Below are positions 46,277 to 54,283 of a DNA stretch of 64,000 bases, piece after piece (position 1 is the stretch's first letter; every line of letters begins with the position of its first letter). The translations under genes were made by a program, and so were the position numbers. The stretch covers positions 2,108,001-2,172,000 of the forward strand of contig NZ_CP075171.1 of the NCBI RefSeq assembly GCF_021379005.1, read 5' to 3'. Origin of the DNA: Leptodesmis sichuanensis A121. Lineage in GTDB: Bacteria > Cyanobacteriota > Cyanobacteriia > Leptolyngbyales > Leptolyngbyaceae. The notes beneath the pieces were generated by a model. That model did not search any database. It worked only from the letters and a program-made list of their open reading frames with translations, and was not told where the DNA came from.

Positions 46277-47050
46277 ATGAATCCAGGCAGAACCTTAGTA
46301 ATTGCAGCGAATGTGTTCCGTGAGGTGATTCGCGATCGCGTCCTGTATCTGATCATTCTGTTTGCAGTGTTTCTGATCGCATCTATTCGCTTATTACCCG
46401 AACTTGCCGCCACCACAGAAAACAAAATTACTCTGGATGTGGGTCTGGCCGCGATGAGTCTGTTGGGTCTGGTCATTGCGGTCTTTGTCGGTACTGGTCT
46501 GGTCAATAAGGAAATTGAGAAACGTACGGTACTGGTGTTAATGGCGAAACCGATCAGCCGTACCGAATTTATCGTGGGCAAACACCTGGGACTGTCCGCA
46601 GTATTGGCGGTACTGATTGCAGCCATGACAGCGATTTACATGATTGTTCTGTCCTTCAGTCGCATTCCCTACCCGGCTACCAGTATTGCTGTCTCCTCAC
46701 TCTTTCTGTTCCTGCAACTGTCTTTGATTACGGCGGTCGCGATCGCGCTCGGTGTGTTTACCAGTTCCCTCCTGGCAGCTCTGCTCACCTTCACCGTGTT
46801 TCTCATGGGAAGTTCCAGTGCCAATCTGGTCGCCCTGGGTGCTCAGAGTAAAAACCCAACGGTTGAGGCCGTAACCCGCAATCTCTACCTGGTTTTACCC
46901 GATCTGTCTCGTCTGGACTTAAAAAATCAAGCGGTCTACGGTCTACTGCCACCAGCCGAAACGTTGCTCCAGAGTGCTGGGTATGCAGTGCTGTATATTG
47001 TGTTGCTGCTGGCGATCGCAACCCTCATTTTCTCTCGTCGCCAATTTTAG
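46277..47050 (+). CDS. fraE: ABC-2-type permease FraE
   Basis: A 257-aa ABC-2 permease: FREVIRDRVLYLIILFAVFL, then GLVNKEIEKRTVLVLMAKPI (cytoplasmic coupling region) and about six helices, ending SRRQF. It is third in the fraC-fraD-fraE order, with 46 bp after fraD. In heterocystous species FraE is needed for filament stability and heterocyst maturation; this permease has no ATPase gene beside it. Confidence 0.88.
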   Translation: MNPGRTLVIAANVFREVIRDRVLYLIILFAVFLIASIRLLPELAATTENKITLDVGLAAMSLLGLVIAVFVGTGLVNKEIEKRTVLVLMAKPISRTEFIVGKHLGLSAVLAVLIAAMTAIYMIVLSFSRIPYPATSIAVSSLFLFLQLSLITAVAIALGVFTSSLLAALLTFTVFLMGSSSANLVALGAQSKNPTVEAVTRNLYLVLPDLSRLDLKNQAVYGLLPPAETLLQSAGYAVLYIVLLLAIATLIFSRRQF

Positions 47051-47086
47051 GAAACTGGCGTACCTGCACTCCCTTTCCCGATTCCC

Positions 47087-47860
47087 CTACTCTGCTTGGG
47101 AGATACTTAACTCGCGGAGAGGTTGATTCGTCAGACATCGCCAATGGCAGGTAAATAAGTCGGGTTGTTGCACCTTCAGGCTGGCGATTGCAGGTGTTGC
47201 TGGGAAGGGAAAGAGGCGATCGAACCAGAGTTTCTGCCCCTCATATCCAAATTGCATGAGATAGACGGATGGAGTCGCCTGCAGCGATCGCAGCAGTCGA
47301 TAACCCAGTTCATATAAGGACTGGCGTTGAGCGTCTGTGAAATGGATGGGTTGCACATATCTCACTGCTTCAGTGGGATGGATTGAACCTCCTGTCGCTC
47401 CTAATTGATCCGCCCTCTTACCAATCACTTCGGCATACAACGGCCCTTTTGCCGTCAGCACCACAGGCAGCCAATAATTCCCCTCTCCCGTTGGATAGCC
47501 CCAAACGGCTACTGTTTGTCTCAGCGCCTCAACCGTTCGGCAGCTCTGGAATACCCCTTGCCCTGGAAATACCAGAGTCTCAGGTAAATGCAGCGTTAAG
47601 GGACACAGTAAATAATTAGACAGCGCCAGATCACCGGATGTGATTTTGTCCATCAGTGCTGCAGGATTGATGACCTGAACTGAAGCAATCTCTGGCTGAA
47701 CCTGCTGAAAAGGAGAAGGACGATCGCCCTTCTCCTCACCTGCATCTTGCAAAATTGCCTGCTGCAAGGCAGAAACCATCTGTGCCGTAGTCCCTGAGAG
47801 GGCACCGGGCTGAGAGTTGCTTGCGATCGCTGAATCGACAATGATCAGAACGTTACGCAT
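47087..47860 (-). CDS. Conserved hypothetical protein, 257 aa
   Basis: A soluble protein starting MRNVLIIVDSAIASNSQ, with blocks KITSGDLALSNYLLCPLTLH, YWLPVVLTAKGPLYAEVIGK and RQSLYELGYRLLRSLQATPS. It looks like a cyanobacterial conserved protein without a known catalytic signature. It overlaps the end of the upstream coiled-coil gene by eight bases in a different frame, so the two are probably translationally coupled. Function unknown; it lies convergent to fraE. Confidence 0.75.
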   Translation of the reverse strand: MRNVLIIVDSAIASNSQPGALSGTTAQMVSALQQAILQDAGEEKGDRPSPFQQVQPEIASVQVINPAALMDKITSGDLALSNYLLCPLTLHLPETLVFPGQGVFQSCRTVEALRQTVAVWGYPTGEGNYWLPVVLTAKGPLYAEVIGKRADQLGATGGSIHPTEAVRYVQPIHFTDAQRQSLYELGYRLLRSLQATPSVYLMQFGYEGQKLWFDRLFPFPATPAIASLKVQQPDLFTCHWRCLTNQPLRELSISQAE

Positions 47861-48404
47861 TGCCAAAGCTAGGTAGGGCAACCCCCGATCCGGAGCGGGG
47901 GAAACTTGGCAAATCCAGTTGAGTTTGGCGACGATTCCGCATGGCTAAGCGATAGGTAACACTCTGTAATTCCGCGTGCAGCTGACGGTTCTCGCGCTGA
48001 ATTAGAGCAACTTTTTCCTTGATGGGAGCCAACCGCTCCGCAAACTTTTGCCGATAAATCTTGGGCAGTTCCTGAACCACCTGTTCCAACATACGGGAGC
48101 GATCGGTCAATTCCTGAACCGACTGACGCAATTGATAAATTTCGTTATCGCGCTCCGTAATTTGCTCTTGATAAAAGGTAACCTGCTCCTCGACTGTTTT
48201 TAGTTGCTCTCGCAGGGCACGTACTTCGGCTAAATGACGCTCAGAACTGTCTGGGCTGGGCATAAAGCTGGCATTTCCCTGCACCAGACGAAACAGTTCC
48301 TGAGACAACTGTTGCACCAGATTGTCTCGTACCTGCAATTCTTCCCGCAGACGGGCAGCTTCGGCCTGGGGATCTAACACATGATTACTGATCATTTCCG
48401 TCAC
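47853..48404 (-). CDS. Coiled-coil protein, 183 aa
   Basis: Residues about 12-150 are strongly heptad-patterned (EAARLREELQVRDNLVQQL, LREQLKTVEEQVTFYQEQIT, ERDNEIYQLRQSVQELTDRS, IKEKVALIQRENRQLHAELQ), followed by a short basic and Pro/Ser/Gly-rich tail. No membrane segment. It is probably a cytoskeletal-like or scaffold protein. It is the first gene of a two-gene unit convergent to fraCDE; a link to septum function is only speculation. Confidence 0.75.
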   Translation of the reverse strand: MTEMISNHVLDPQAEAARLREELQVRDNLVQQLSQELFRLVQGNASFMPSPDSSERHLAEVRALREQLKTVEEQVTFYQEQITERDNEIYQLRQSVQELTDRSRMLEQVVQELPKIYRQKFAERLAPIKEKVALIQRENRQLHAELQSVTYRLAMRNRRQTQLDLPSFPRSGSGVALPSFGNA

Positions 48405-48667
48405 AGTCTTGCAACTCCGTTCACGATGGTTTTGGGCTAACGAAGAGCATCCCCACCCTTCAGCATGGAAAAGTATCTAGCTCTCGTTGAGATTTGATTG
48501 CAGCTAATGTACCACCTGCGAACGAAATTGATACCCGAATATTTTGTTGTTTTCAATGGAAAGTTACAAAACTTTTTAAAGGCAGAAGAAGGCAGAAGGC
48601 TGTGGAGTAGAGTTTTAAGTTTTGAATTCTGAGTTTTGAATTAATGCAGAACTGAAAATCTCAGGCG

Positions 48668-48803
48668 GGTGCATATCACTTTTGCCCTCACCCTAAATCC
48701 CTCTCCCAAATTGGGAGAGGGACTTTGAGATGGCTCGACTCCCCTTCTCCCAGCTTGGGAGAAGGGGCTGGGGGATGAGGGTCTGCAAAGGTGACATACT
48801 CTC
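48668..48803. mobile_element. MITE-like palindromic element R2, copy 2 (about 136 bp)
   Basis: GGTGCATATCACTTTTGCCC at one end and GTGACATACTCTC at the other, with the same two internal hairpins as the other copies. The flanks ATCTCAGGCG and TCTCAGACTC share TCTCAG, like a decayed duplication. The rest of 48405-48936 holds gene upstream sequence and heptamer repeats. Confidence 0.82.
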
Positions 48804-48870
48804 TCTCAGACTCAGTTACTCCTGCTGAATTGGTGCGTTACGCTAGCGCTAACAGCACCCTACAGCTACT

Positions 48871-48930
48871 ACTTAAAACTTAGAACTTAAAACTCAAAAC
48901 TTGCCTTCTGCCTTTGCCCCCTGCCTTTTT
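48871..48930. repeat. Heptamer-type repeats downstream of rpsF
   Basis: ACTTAAA/ACTTAGA/ACTCAAA iterations followed by CTGCCTTTGCCCCCTGCC. A similar block is at 48602-48660. Confidence 0.6.
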
Positions 48931-48936
48931 TCAAGC

Positions 48937-49254
48937 TTAAGCGTCTGCTTCCTTGGCGGCTTTGGGGGGTTCCTGCTTGACGGTGAGATACCGGATTACC
49001 TCATCACTCAGCCGCATCGCTCGTTCCAATAGCGCAACTTGGCTACCGTTGCAGGTATAGTTCATTTGCACATACACCCCTTCCCGGTGTTTGGCGATTT
49101 CGTAGGCCAGACGGCGTTTTCCCCGGTGCTGGGTTTCCAGGATCTCGGCTCCATTGTCTTGCAGAATGGAGCGATATTTTTCGATCGCCTGCCCCACCAT
49201 TTCCTCGCCCAGGTCAGGGCGGAGGATGTACATCGTTTCGTAAAGCTGACTCAT
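48937..49254 (-). CDS. rpsF: 30S ribosomal protein S6
   Basis: A 105-aa S6 protein ([60 protein letters not shown]) that binds 16S rRNA with S18. The start at 49254 (MSQLYETM) is fixed by AAGGAG seven bases upstream; the longer open frame to 49290 is not used. It has a short Ala/Lys-rich C-terminus typical of cyanobacteria. The gene stands alone. Confidence 0.96.
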   Translation of the reverse strand: MSQLYETMYILRPDLGEEMVGQAIEKYRSILQDNGAEILETQHRGKRRLAYEIAKHREGVYVQMNYTCNGSQVALLERAMRLSDEVIRYLTVKQEPPKAAKEADA

Positions 49255-49266
49255 GTCGTTCTCCTT
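49255..49266 (-). promoter_or_regulatory. Ribosome binding site deciding the rpsF start
   Basis: Reverse strand AAGGAGAACGAC immediately before ATG: the full AAGGAG core with six-base spacing selects the 105-aa form over an upstream in-frame start. Confidence 0.8.
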
Positions 49267-49490
49267 ATGGGCTGGATGGCTTCTCAGCAAAATGGAACCG
49301 AACCTTGCGGCCCGTTCTTCCTAAATGCCTGGAAGCAAGGATCTCTAATCCTATCATGAGTACGGAGCTAATTAGGCCAGGGTTAAAAACCGCTTTTCTG
49401 CTTTGGGGATAAGCACAGGTCATGGAAGACTAGATGGATAATGAGCAAGTAGTGATCTGCTTAAATTAACGACTAAACATTGAACGAACT

Positions 49491-50318
49491 ATGGCACAGC
49501 GCTATGTCCGGGTTCAGACGGTAGACGGACAAGTCCACTACGGTCTTCTGCAAATTGATCGGCAAGTTCGCCTACTGGATGCACCACCCTGGTTAGAGGG
49601 GCAACCGACGAATCAGGAGTTGGCACCAGGACAGTATCAACTGCTGGCTCCCTGTGCACCCTCTAAAATCGTGGCAGTAGGCAGAAATTATGTGAATCAT
49701 GCCAGAGAACTGGGTAATTCGGTTCCAGCAGAGCCACTCCTGTTCCTGAAACCGACAACGGCTGTGATTGCTGCGGACGCAGCCATTCAATACCCCAGCC
49801 AGTCCATACGGGTAGATTATGAAGGGGAACTGGCGCTGGTGATCGGCGATCGCTGTGTGGACTGTACCCCAGAGCAGGCCCGCAACAAAATTTGGGGCTA
49901 CACGATCGCCAATGATGTCACCGCCAGAGACTTACAAAAGAGTGATGGCCAGTGGACTCGCGCCAAAGGTTTTGACACCTTCTGTCCCCTTGGTCCCTGG
50001 ATTGTTCGGGAACTCAGCCCGGGCGCGCGGCTACAAACTTTTTTGAACGATGACCCAAATCCAGTGCAATCGGCTTCGATCGAAGAGATGGTCTTTCCCC
50101 CGGATGTGATTGTGTCCTACATCAGCCAGGTAATGACCTTATTGCCGGGAGATGTGGTGCTGACCGGAACGCCAGAAGGAATTGGGCCGATGCAGGTGGG
50201 CGATCGCGTCCGCGTGGAGATCGAGGGCATCGGCTACTTAGACAACTACCTGATTGCCAGACATCCCGAACCCGTACAGACCAATTCCGACGATTTCGTT
50301 GCCGGCAGCAATCCTTAA
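49491..50318 (+). CDS. Fumarylacetoacetate-hydrolase-family protein, 275 aa
   Basis: The FAH fold: IVAVGRNYVNHARELGNSVP, LLFLKPTTAVIAADAAIQYP, the metal ligands in VDYEGELALVIGDRC (Glu/Glu) and TIANDVTARDLQ (Asp), and GDVVLTGTPEGIGPMQVGD. Such enzymes act on 2-oxo acids or acylpyruvates (hydrolase or decarboxylase); the substrate is unknown. Its stop codon TAA lies in a 10-bp sequence that is duplicated on the other side of an R2 element. Confidence 0.93.
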   Translation: MAQRYVRVQTVDGQVHYGLLQIDRQVRLLDAPPWLEGQPTNQELAPGQYQLLAPCAPSKIVAVGRNYVNHARELGNSVPAEPLLFLKPTTAVIAADAAIQYPSQSIRVDYEGELALVIGDRCVDCTPEQARNKIWGYTIANDVTARDLQKSDGQWTRAKGFDTFCPLGPWIVRELSPGARLQTFLNDDPNPVQSASIEEMVFPPDVIVSYISQVMTLLPGDVVLTGTPEGIGPMQVGDRVRVEIEGIGYLDNYLIARHPEPVQTNSDDFVAGSNP

Positions 50319-50320
50319 CG

Positions 50321-50456
50321 GGTGCATGTCACTTTTGCCCTCACCCTAAATCCCTCCCCCAAATTGGGAGAGTGACTTTGAGATGGCTCGGCTCCCCTTC
50401 TCCCAACCTGGGAGAAGGGGCTGGGGGATGAGGGCCTGCAAAGGTGACATGCTCTC
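50321..50456. mobile_element. MITE-like palindromic element R2, copy 3 (136 bp)
   Basis: Ends GGTGCATGTCAC and GTGACATGCTCTC, two internal hairpins, flanked by the perfect 10-bp direct repeat ATCCTTAACG (50311-50320 and 50457-50466). Each copy of the duplication holds the stop codon of a convergent gene. Its hairpins probably now act as a bidirectional terminator. Confidence 0.9.
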
Positions 50457-50460
50457 ATCC

Positions 50461-50958
50461 TTAACGAACCTGAGTGTAGGCCGCCTCAGAGATAGTGGGA
50501 ATTTCTGCATAGCGGCCTAAAGCCGACTGCACGATCGAGTAACCCACGGCTGCCACAACAGCTAGAAATATGGTGTTAAAGATGGTCTGCGTAACTAAGC
50601 TGGACGTGGAGAAGATTGAGCTAAATACAAAACTCCAGAGAATTGAAAATAGACTCAACACAATGCCAATTAGAATCGACTGCATGGCATTGAAGCGAAT
50701 GAAGTGAGGTACAGCCTCATTGCGTACTACCAGCATGTACAGGGCAAAGAAGATAATCAGAGGCAAAAAGGGGAAGCCGTAGTAGATATTGAGCAATGGG
50801 CTAAGGGGCTTAACAATAGCTACCAGAAGCGGAGCTAGAAATGAATCAGATGTTTGGAACACGTTAAAAACTAAACCCACCACATCCATTAGTGGGAGCA
50901 GGTAGACCAGACATGAAAAAATCCGATCGGAAGGGGTTGTTGAGCCGCGCCAAGCCAT
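50461..50958 (-). CDS. Tic20-like membrane protein, 165 aa
   Basis: Four hydrophobic segments in the Tic20/Ycf60 arrangement: IFSCLVYLLPLMDVVGLVFN, FLPLIIFFALYMLVVRN, FIRFNAMQSILIGIVLSLF and NTIFLAVVAAVGYSIVQSAL. The motif FIRFNAMQSI is the family signature. Chloroplast Tic20 is part of the inner-envelope translocon; the cyanobacterial role is unsettled. The gene is convergent to the FAH gene with an R2 element between them. Confidence 0.9.
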   Translation of the reverse strand: MAWRGSTTPSDRIFSCLVYLLPLMDVVGLVFNVFQTSDSFLAPLLVAIVKPLSPLLNIYYGFPFLPLIIFFALYMLVVRNEAVPHFIRFNAMQSILIGIVLSLFSILWSFVFSSIFSTSSLVTQTIFNTIFLAVVAAVGYSIVQSALGRYAEIPTISEAAYTQVR

Positions 50959-51017
50959 AATTGCCTTCTCCTGTTGCTATCGTTGCTGCCAAAATTCCTG
51001 GATATTGCACAGAATAA

Positions 51018-51086
51018 CTCAGGGAATAGGGATTAGGTATTAGGGATTAGTAGGATCTACCTAATTCCTAACACCTAATTCCTTCC
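51018..51086. repeat. Heptamer-type repeats
   Basis: GGGATTA/GGTATTA and later CTAATTC/CTAACAC iterations between the Tic20-like gene start and the end of the chorismate lyase gene. Confidence 0.6.
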
Positions 51087-51692
51087 ACCCAAACCCATCG
51101 GCCCCAGATACCGCTCTAGATAGGGCGAAAACACCTCATAGATCAGGGTAAAGGGCTGTCCGTGGTGCCAGAAGAGATAGTGACGGCCCCAGAATGGCCC
51201 CGATTGGCCAAAGGCTTTTTCTAATTCCGGGGAGTGGCCATAGTAAAGACCCTGCACATCACGGTAGAGTTCCGTTCGCAGACGGGCGAGACTGGCCCAG
51301 ATGGGAAGCGAGCGGTTTTGCAAATAGTCATCCACATGGCTGGCTTCCCACCAGGACGTGGCATAGGCCAGCCGCTGACCAGAAGCGGTTCGCAGCCACA
51401 CCTGTCGCCGCAACCGTGGCCCCGGTACGACCTGCAGTTGGGCTGGAGCATTGTCGGGATCCAGGCCGATCGGCGACATATCAATCACGTCTACCTCAGT
51501 GGGTTCCCCGGTTAAAAGCTGGAGATGGCGGGTGGGCGACCCATCTCCTAAAAGCAAAATCTGCCATGCGGGGGCCAGTTGGCTATGGGGTAAGCCTTCC
51601 TGGACTGCCGTTTCGTCTCCCTGCCAGAGGGGCTTGAGCGAATGCCAGGTTTTGGGCAGGGTAATATCGGATGGTTTAAAGGTTGCTGTCAC
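51075..51692 (-). CDS. Chorismate lyase (cyanobacterial Sll1797 type), 205 aa
   Basis: Matches the family that makes 4-hydroxybenzoate from chorismate for plastoquinone synthesis. Blocks: WQILLLGDGSPTRHLQLLTG, VDVIDM, RRQVWLRTASGQRLAYATSW, a catalytic Arg in the latter, and LPIWASLARLRTELYRDVQG with the product-holding Glu. It is soluble and stands alone. The assignment follows from similarity to the Synechocystis enzyme, not from neighbours. Confidence 0.88.
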   Translation of the reverse strand: MTATFKPSDITLPKTWHSLKPLWQGDETAVQEGLPHSQLAPAWQILLLGDGSPTRHLQLLTGEPTEVDVIDMSPIGLDPDNAPAQLQVVPGPRLRRQVWLRTASGQRLAYATSWWEASHVDDYLQNRSLPIWASLARLRTELYRDVQGLYYGHSPELEKAFGQSGPFWGRHYLFWHHGQPFTLIYEVFSPYLERYLGPMGLGGRN

Positions 51693-51795
51693 CTTTCTTT
51701 ACACAACTTAACCTCTATTCAATCATAGCGTCAGGGTAGGGCTGTCTCGTTAAGTGTTCCTGCAAAATGCTTTACGCCAGCCCATTGCAGTGAGT

Positions 51796-53142
51796 ATGCT
51801 GCCTGTTATGCAATTCTTTACCGCTCTGCAAAATTTTTGGTCAGTGTTCCGCCGCTTACCCCGATTCGTCCGTTACCTCGGTTTGCTGGCGATCGGTATC
51901 CTGTACATGGTTCTGGTAACAGCGTCTCCTGCTGCTCCCCAACAACCCGTCACGCTGCAATTGTTGATGAGCGCACCGGATGTGCCGCCCTGGACGAAAT
52001 ACATGGTGAAGGCATTCGAGGCCTCTCATCCCGATATCCGGCTGCGGATTGTGGAGGGACCAAACAATGTCAGCCTGCTGGAGGATATGTATACCACTGC
52101 CTTCCTGCTGAGGGATTCGCCCTACGATCTGGTGACGATGGATGTCATCTGGACACCCAAGTTTGCCGCAGCAGGCTGGTTAGTAGATCTAACGGAGCAA
52201 TTTTCGCCCCAGGACTTAGCGGCCTTCTCCCCAGCCGATGTCAACGGCGGTCGTTACCAGGGACGGCTGTACCGGATTCCCGTGCGATCGGATGTCGGGA
52301 TGCTCTACTACCGGAAAGATTTACTGGAACAGGCTGGATTGGCTCCACCGCAAACATTTGAAGACATCGCCACCCTGTCTAAAGTATTGCAGGAAAAGCA
52401 GGCGGTGCGCTGGGGCTATCTCTGGCAGGGCAAACAGTATGAAGGACTGTCAGCCATGTTTGTTGAGGTGCTGAAAGGATTTGGCGGATTTTGGGTGGAT
52501 CCAGAGACGCTGGAAGTGGGTCTCGATCGCCCCGAAGCCATCCGCGCCGTCCAGTTTTTGCGGGACACGATCAATCAGGGCATTTCCCCTCCTGGTGTAA
52601 CAACCTATGTGGAGGAAGACACTCGCCGACTGTTTCAAAATGGGCAGGCGGCCTTTCTGCGGAATTGGCCCTATGCCTGGCCCTTGCTGAATGAAGAGAC
52701 TTCTCCAGTGAAAGGAAAAGTGGCGATCATGCCGATGGTTCCCGCTGCTGGACAACAGGGAGGATCCTGCCTGGGCGGCTGGGGTCTGGGAATTGCCAAA
52801 ACCTCCAAACATCCGAAAGAAGCGTTAGAGGCGATTCGATTTTTAACCAGCGAACCCTCTCAGCACAAATTTGTCATGGAGGCGGGATATGTACCCAGCC
52901 GCCAGAACTTATTTAATGATCCGCAAATCGCTGCCAAATACAGCTACTATCCAGAACTGTTCAAGGTTGTGCAGAATGCTGTTCTGCGCCCCCCGATCGC
53001 CCAGTACGCCCAAACCTCCGATATTTTGCAGCGTTATCTGAGTGCTGCCCTGACCAACCAAAAACCGCCTGAACAGGCCATGAAAGCGGCAGCAGATGAA
53101 ACGAGGCGACTCCTGGCAGCGGGAAAGAAAATTCAAAAGTAG
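51796..53142 (+). CDS. Extracellular solute-binding protein, family 1 (sugar ABC transporter), about 448 aa
   Basis: An N-terminal signal anchor (YLGLLAIGILYMVLVTASPA) precedes a periplasmic binding fold: WTKYMVKAFEASHPDIRLRI, YDLVTMDVIWTPKFAAAGWL, GRLYRIPVRSDVGMLYYRKD, FQNGQAAFLRNWPYAWPLLN, GGWGLGIAKTSKHPKEALEA. It resembles maltose/trehalose or glucosylglycerol-type binding proteins. No permease or ATPase gene is adjacent. The start is uncertain among ATGs at 51796 and 51808 and a GTG at 51754. Confidence 0.9.
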   Translation: MLPVMQFFTALQNFWSVFRRLPRFVRYLGLLAIGILYMVLVTASPAAPQQPVTLQLLMSAPDVPPWTKYMVKAFEASHPDIRLRIVEGPNNVSLLEDMYTTAFLLRDSPYDLVTMDVIWTPKFAAAGWLVDLTEQFSPQDLAAFSPADVNGGRYQGRLYRIPVRSDVGMLYYRKDLLEQAGLAPPQTFEDIATLSKVLQEKQAVRWGYLWQGKQYEGLSAMFVEVLKGFGGFWVDPETLEVGLDRPEAIRAVQFLRDTINQGISPPGVTTYVEEDTRRLFQNGQAAFLRNWPYAWPLLNEETSPVKGKVAIMPMVPAAGQQGGSCLGGWGLGIAKTSKHPKEALEAIRFLTSEPSQHKFVMEAGYVPSRQNLFNDPQIAAKYSYYPELFKVVQNAVLRPPIAQYAQTSDILQRYLSAALTNQKPPEQAMKAAADETRRLLAAGKKIQK

Positions 53143-53224
53143 AATTACCCTTGCGGCAAAGCTGGGTGCTAAGATATCGAAACTTCAGCGTCATCCTGCG
53201 GTGGTCAATCGATCCGTTAGAGTG

Positions 53225-53230
53225 TATACT
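53225..53230 (+). promoter_or_regulatory. Possible -10 element for the STAS gene
   Basis: TATACT preceded by GTG, about 40-60 bp before the predicted translation start. No convincing -35 box. Confidence 0.3.
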
Positions 53231-53287
53231 GAAGCGTCGAATCGAGGATGAAAACGGTAGGAGGGTTCTATTCCTGAGCCACTAACC

Positions 53288-53644
53288 TTGACGGTCAGCT
53301 TAAGAGGCACGCGAGAAGTCAAGGATGATTATCAACTATTCCGCCTCACAGGTCTTTTAGATGCCTTTTCTGAGCCGACCTTTCGGAAGGTGATGACGAA
53401 GTGCGTTGAGGAAGGGCCAAAGTATCTGATCTTGGATCTGTCCAAGATTGACTTTGTCGATAGTTCTGGATTGGGTGCCCTGGTACAACTAGCCAAAAAA
53501 GCTCAATCGGTCGATGGTTCCATTCAAATCGTGACCAACCCACGGGTGACGCAAACGGTAAAGCTGGTGCGCCTGGAACAATTTCTGGCCTTACAGCCCT
53601 CAGTTGAGGTGGCGATCGAGAATGTCAAAAAAGCAGGAAGCTGA
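53288..53644 (+). CDS. STAS-domain anti-sigma-factor antagonist, 118 aa or more
   Basis: A single STAS domain (YQLFRLTGLLDAFSEPTFRK, LILDLSKIDFVDSSGLGALV) with the phosphorylatable Ser in VDSSGLG, as in SpoIIAA/RsbV-type partner-switching proteins. The first recognised start is TTG 53288. However, GGAGGG lies before an ATT at 53270, and the intervening codons (PEPLTL) read like the family N-terminus, so an AUU start is possible. No anti-sigma kinase gene is adjacent. Confidence 0.9.
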   Translation: MTVSLRGTREVKDDYQLFRLTGLLDAFSEPTFRKVMTKCVEEGPKYLILDLSKIDFVDSSGLGALVQLAKKAQSVDGSIQIVTNPRVTQTVKLVRLEQFLALQPSVEVAIENVKKAGS

Positions 53645-53735
53645 CGATCGCTGATTAAACGATCAGGGAATAGTTACTTTCCCAGCCGCGACTCCCAGAG
53701 AGCGGCTTTTTACATGAATCAGGATTGCTTGTCTC

Positions 53736-54176
53736 TTGATTAAGCTGTCGAACTGGCTGAAATTTGCTGCTATTCTGTCGATGGGAGTGTTAGGCGCGAT
53801 CGCACTGGTTACCAGTGTCTCTGCTCACCTCCCAAGTGCAAGCCAAGTTGAGATTTCTGCATCACCTACGATTTCTCAGGAGTACGCTATGAGTGCCCCA
53901 GTGCTATCGACAGATGAACTCAATACTGCCCTCACGCAGTTGACAGGTTGGAGTGTAAAGGATGGCAAGCTCCATCGTCAATTTCAGTTCGGCTCTTTTG
54001 TGGAAGCCTTTGGATTTATGTCCAGTGTAGCTCTGGTGGCTGAAGCAATGGGCCACCACCCGGAGTGGTTCAATGTCTACAATCGGGTGACGATCGATCT
54101 GACTACTCACGACTCCGGTGGCATCACTGCCAAAGACGTAGAACTGGCCAAACGAGCTAACGAACTGGCGAAATAG
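53736..54176 (+). CDS. Pterin-4a-carbinolamine dehydratase-family protein with N-terminal signal sequence, 146 aa
   Basis: Residues about 52-146 are a complete PCD/DCoH domain with active-site motifs [20 protein letters not shown] and [11 protein letters not shown]. Residues 1-50 look like a signal peptide ([20 protein letters not shown], then SVSAHL) starting at TTG 53736. An internal ATG at 53889 has AGGAG six bases upstream and would give a normal 95-aa cytosolic enzyme. Both forms may be made. The family recycles 4a-hydroxytetrahydrobiopterin or acts in pterin metabolism. Confidence 0.85.
   Translation: MIKLSNWLKFAAILSMGVLGAIALVTSVSAHLPSASQVEISASPTISQEYAMSAPVLSTDELNTALTQLTGWSVKDGKLHRQFQFGSFVEAFGFMSSVALVAEAMGHHPEWFNVYNRVTIDLTTHDSGGITAKDVELAKRANELAK
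53880..53888 (+). promoter_or_regulatory. Internal ribosome binding site in the PCD gene
   Basis: The AGGAG core with six-base spacing before ATG 53889 (the first core bases are at 53878-53882). It favours translation of the cytosolic short form. Confidence 0.5.
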
Positions 54177-54185
54177 AAACCTGTA

Positions 54186-54246
54186 GGGGCAGGTTTTGAT
54201 ATTCAGTTGCTAACGGAGCAATCAGCTTGTTGGCTAAACCTGCCCC
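54186..54246. repeat. Long-stem palindromic repeat between convergent genes
   Basis: Perfect 11-bp arms GGGGCAGGTTT and AAACCTGCCCC, 39 bp apart, between the PCD and HAD genes. It is similar to common cyanobacterial intergenic repeats and could terminate both transcripts. Confidence 0.65.
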
Positions 54247-54283
54247 CACCAATCTATCGATCGGCTAACTGTTCAAAACGGTA

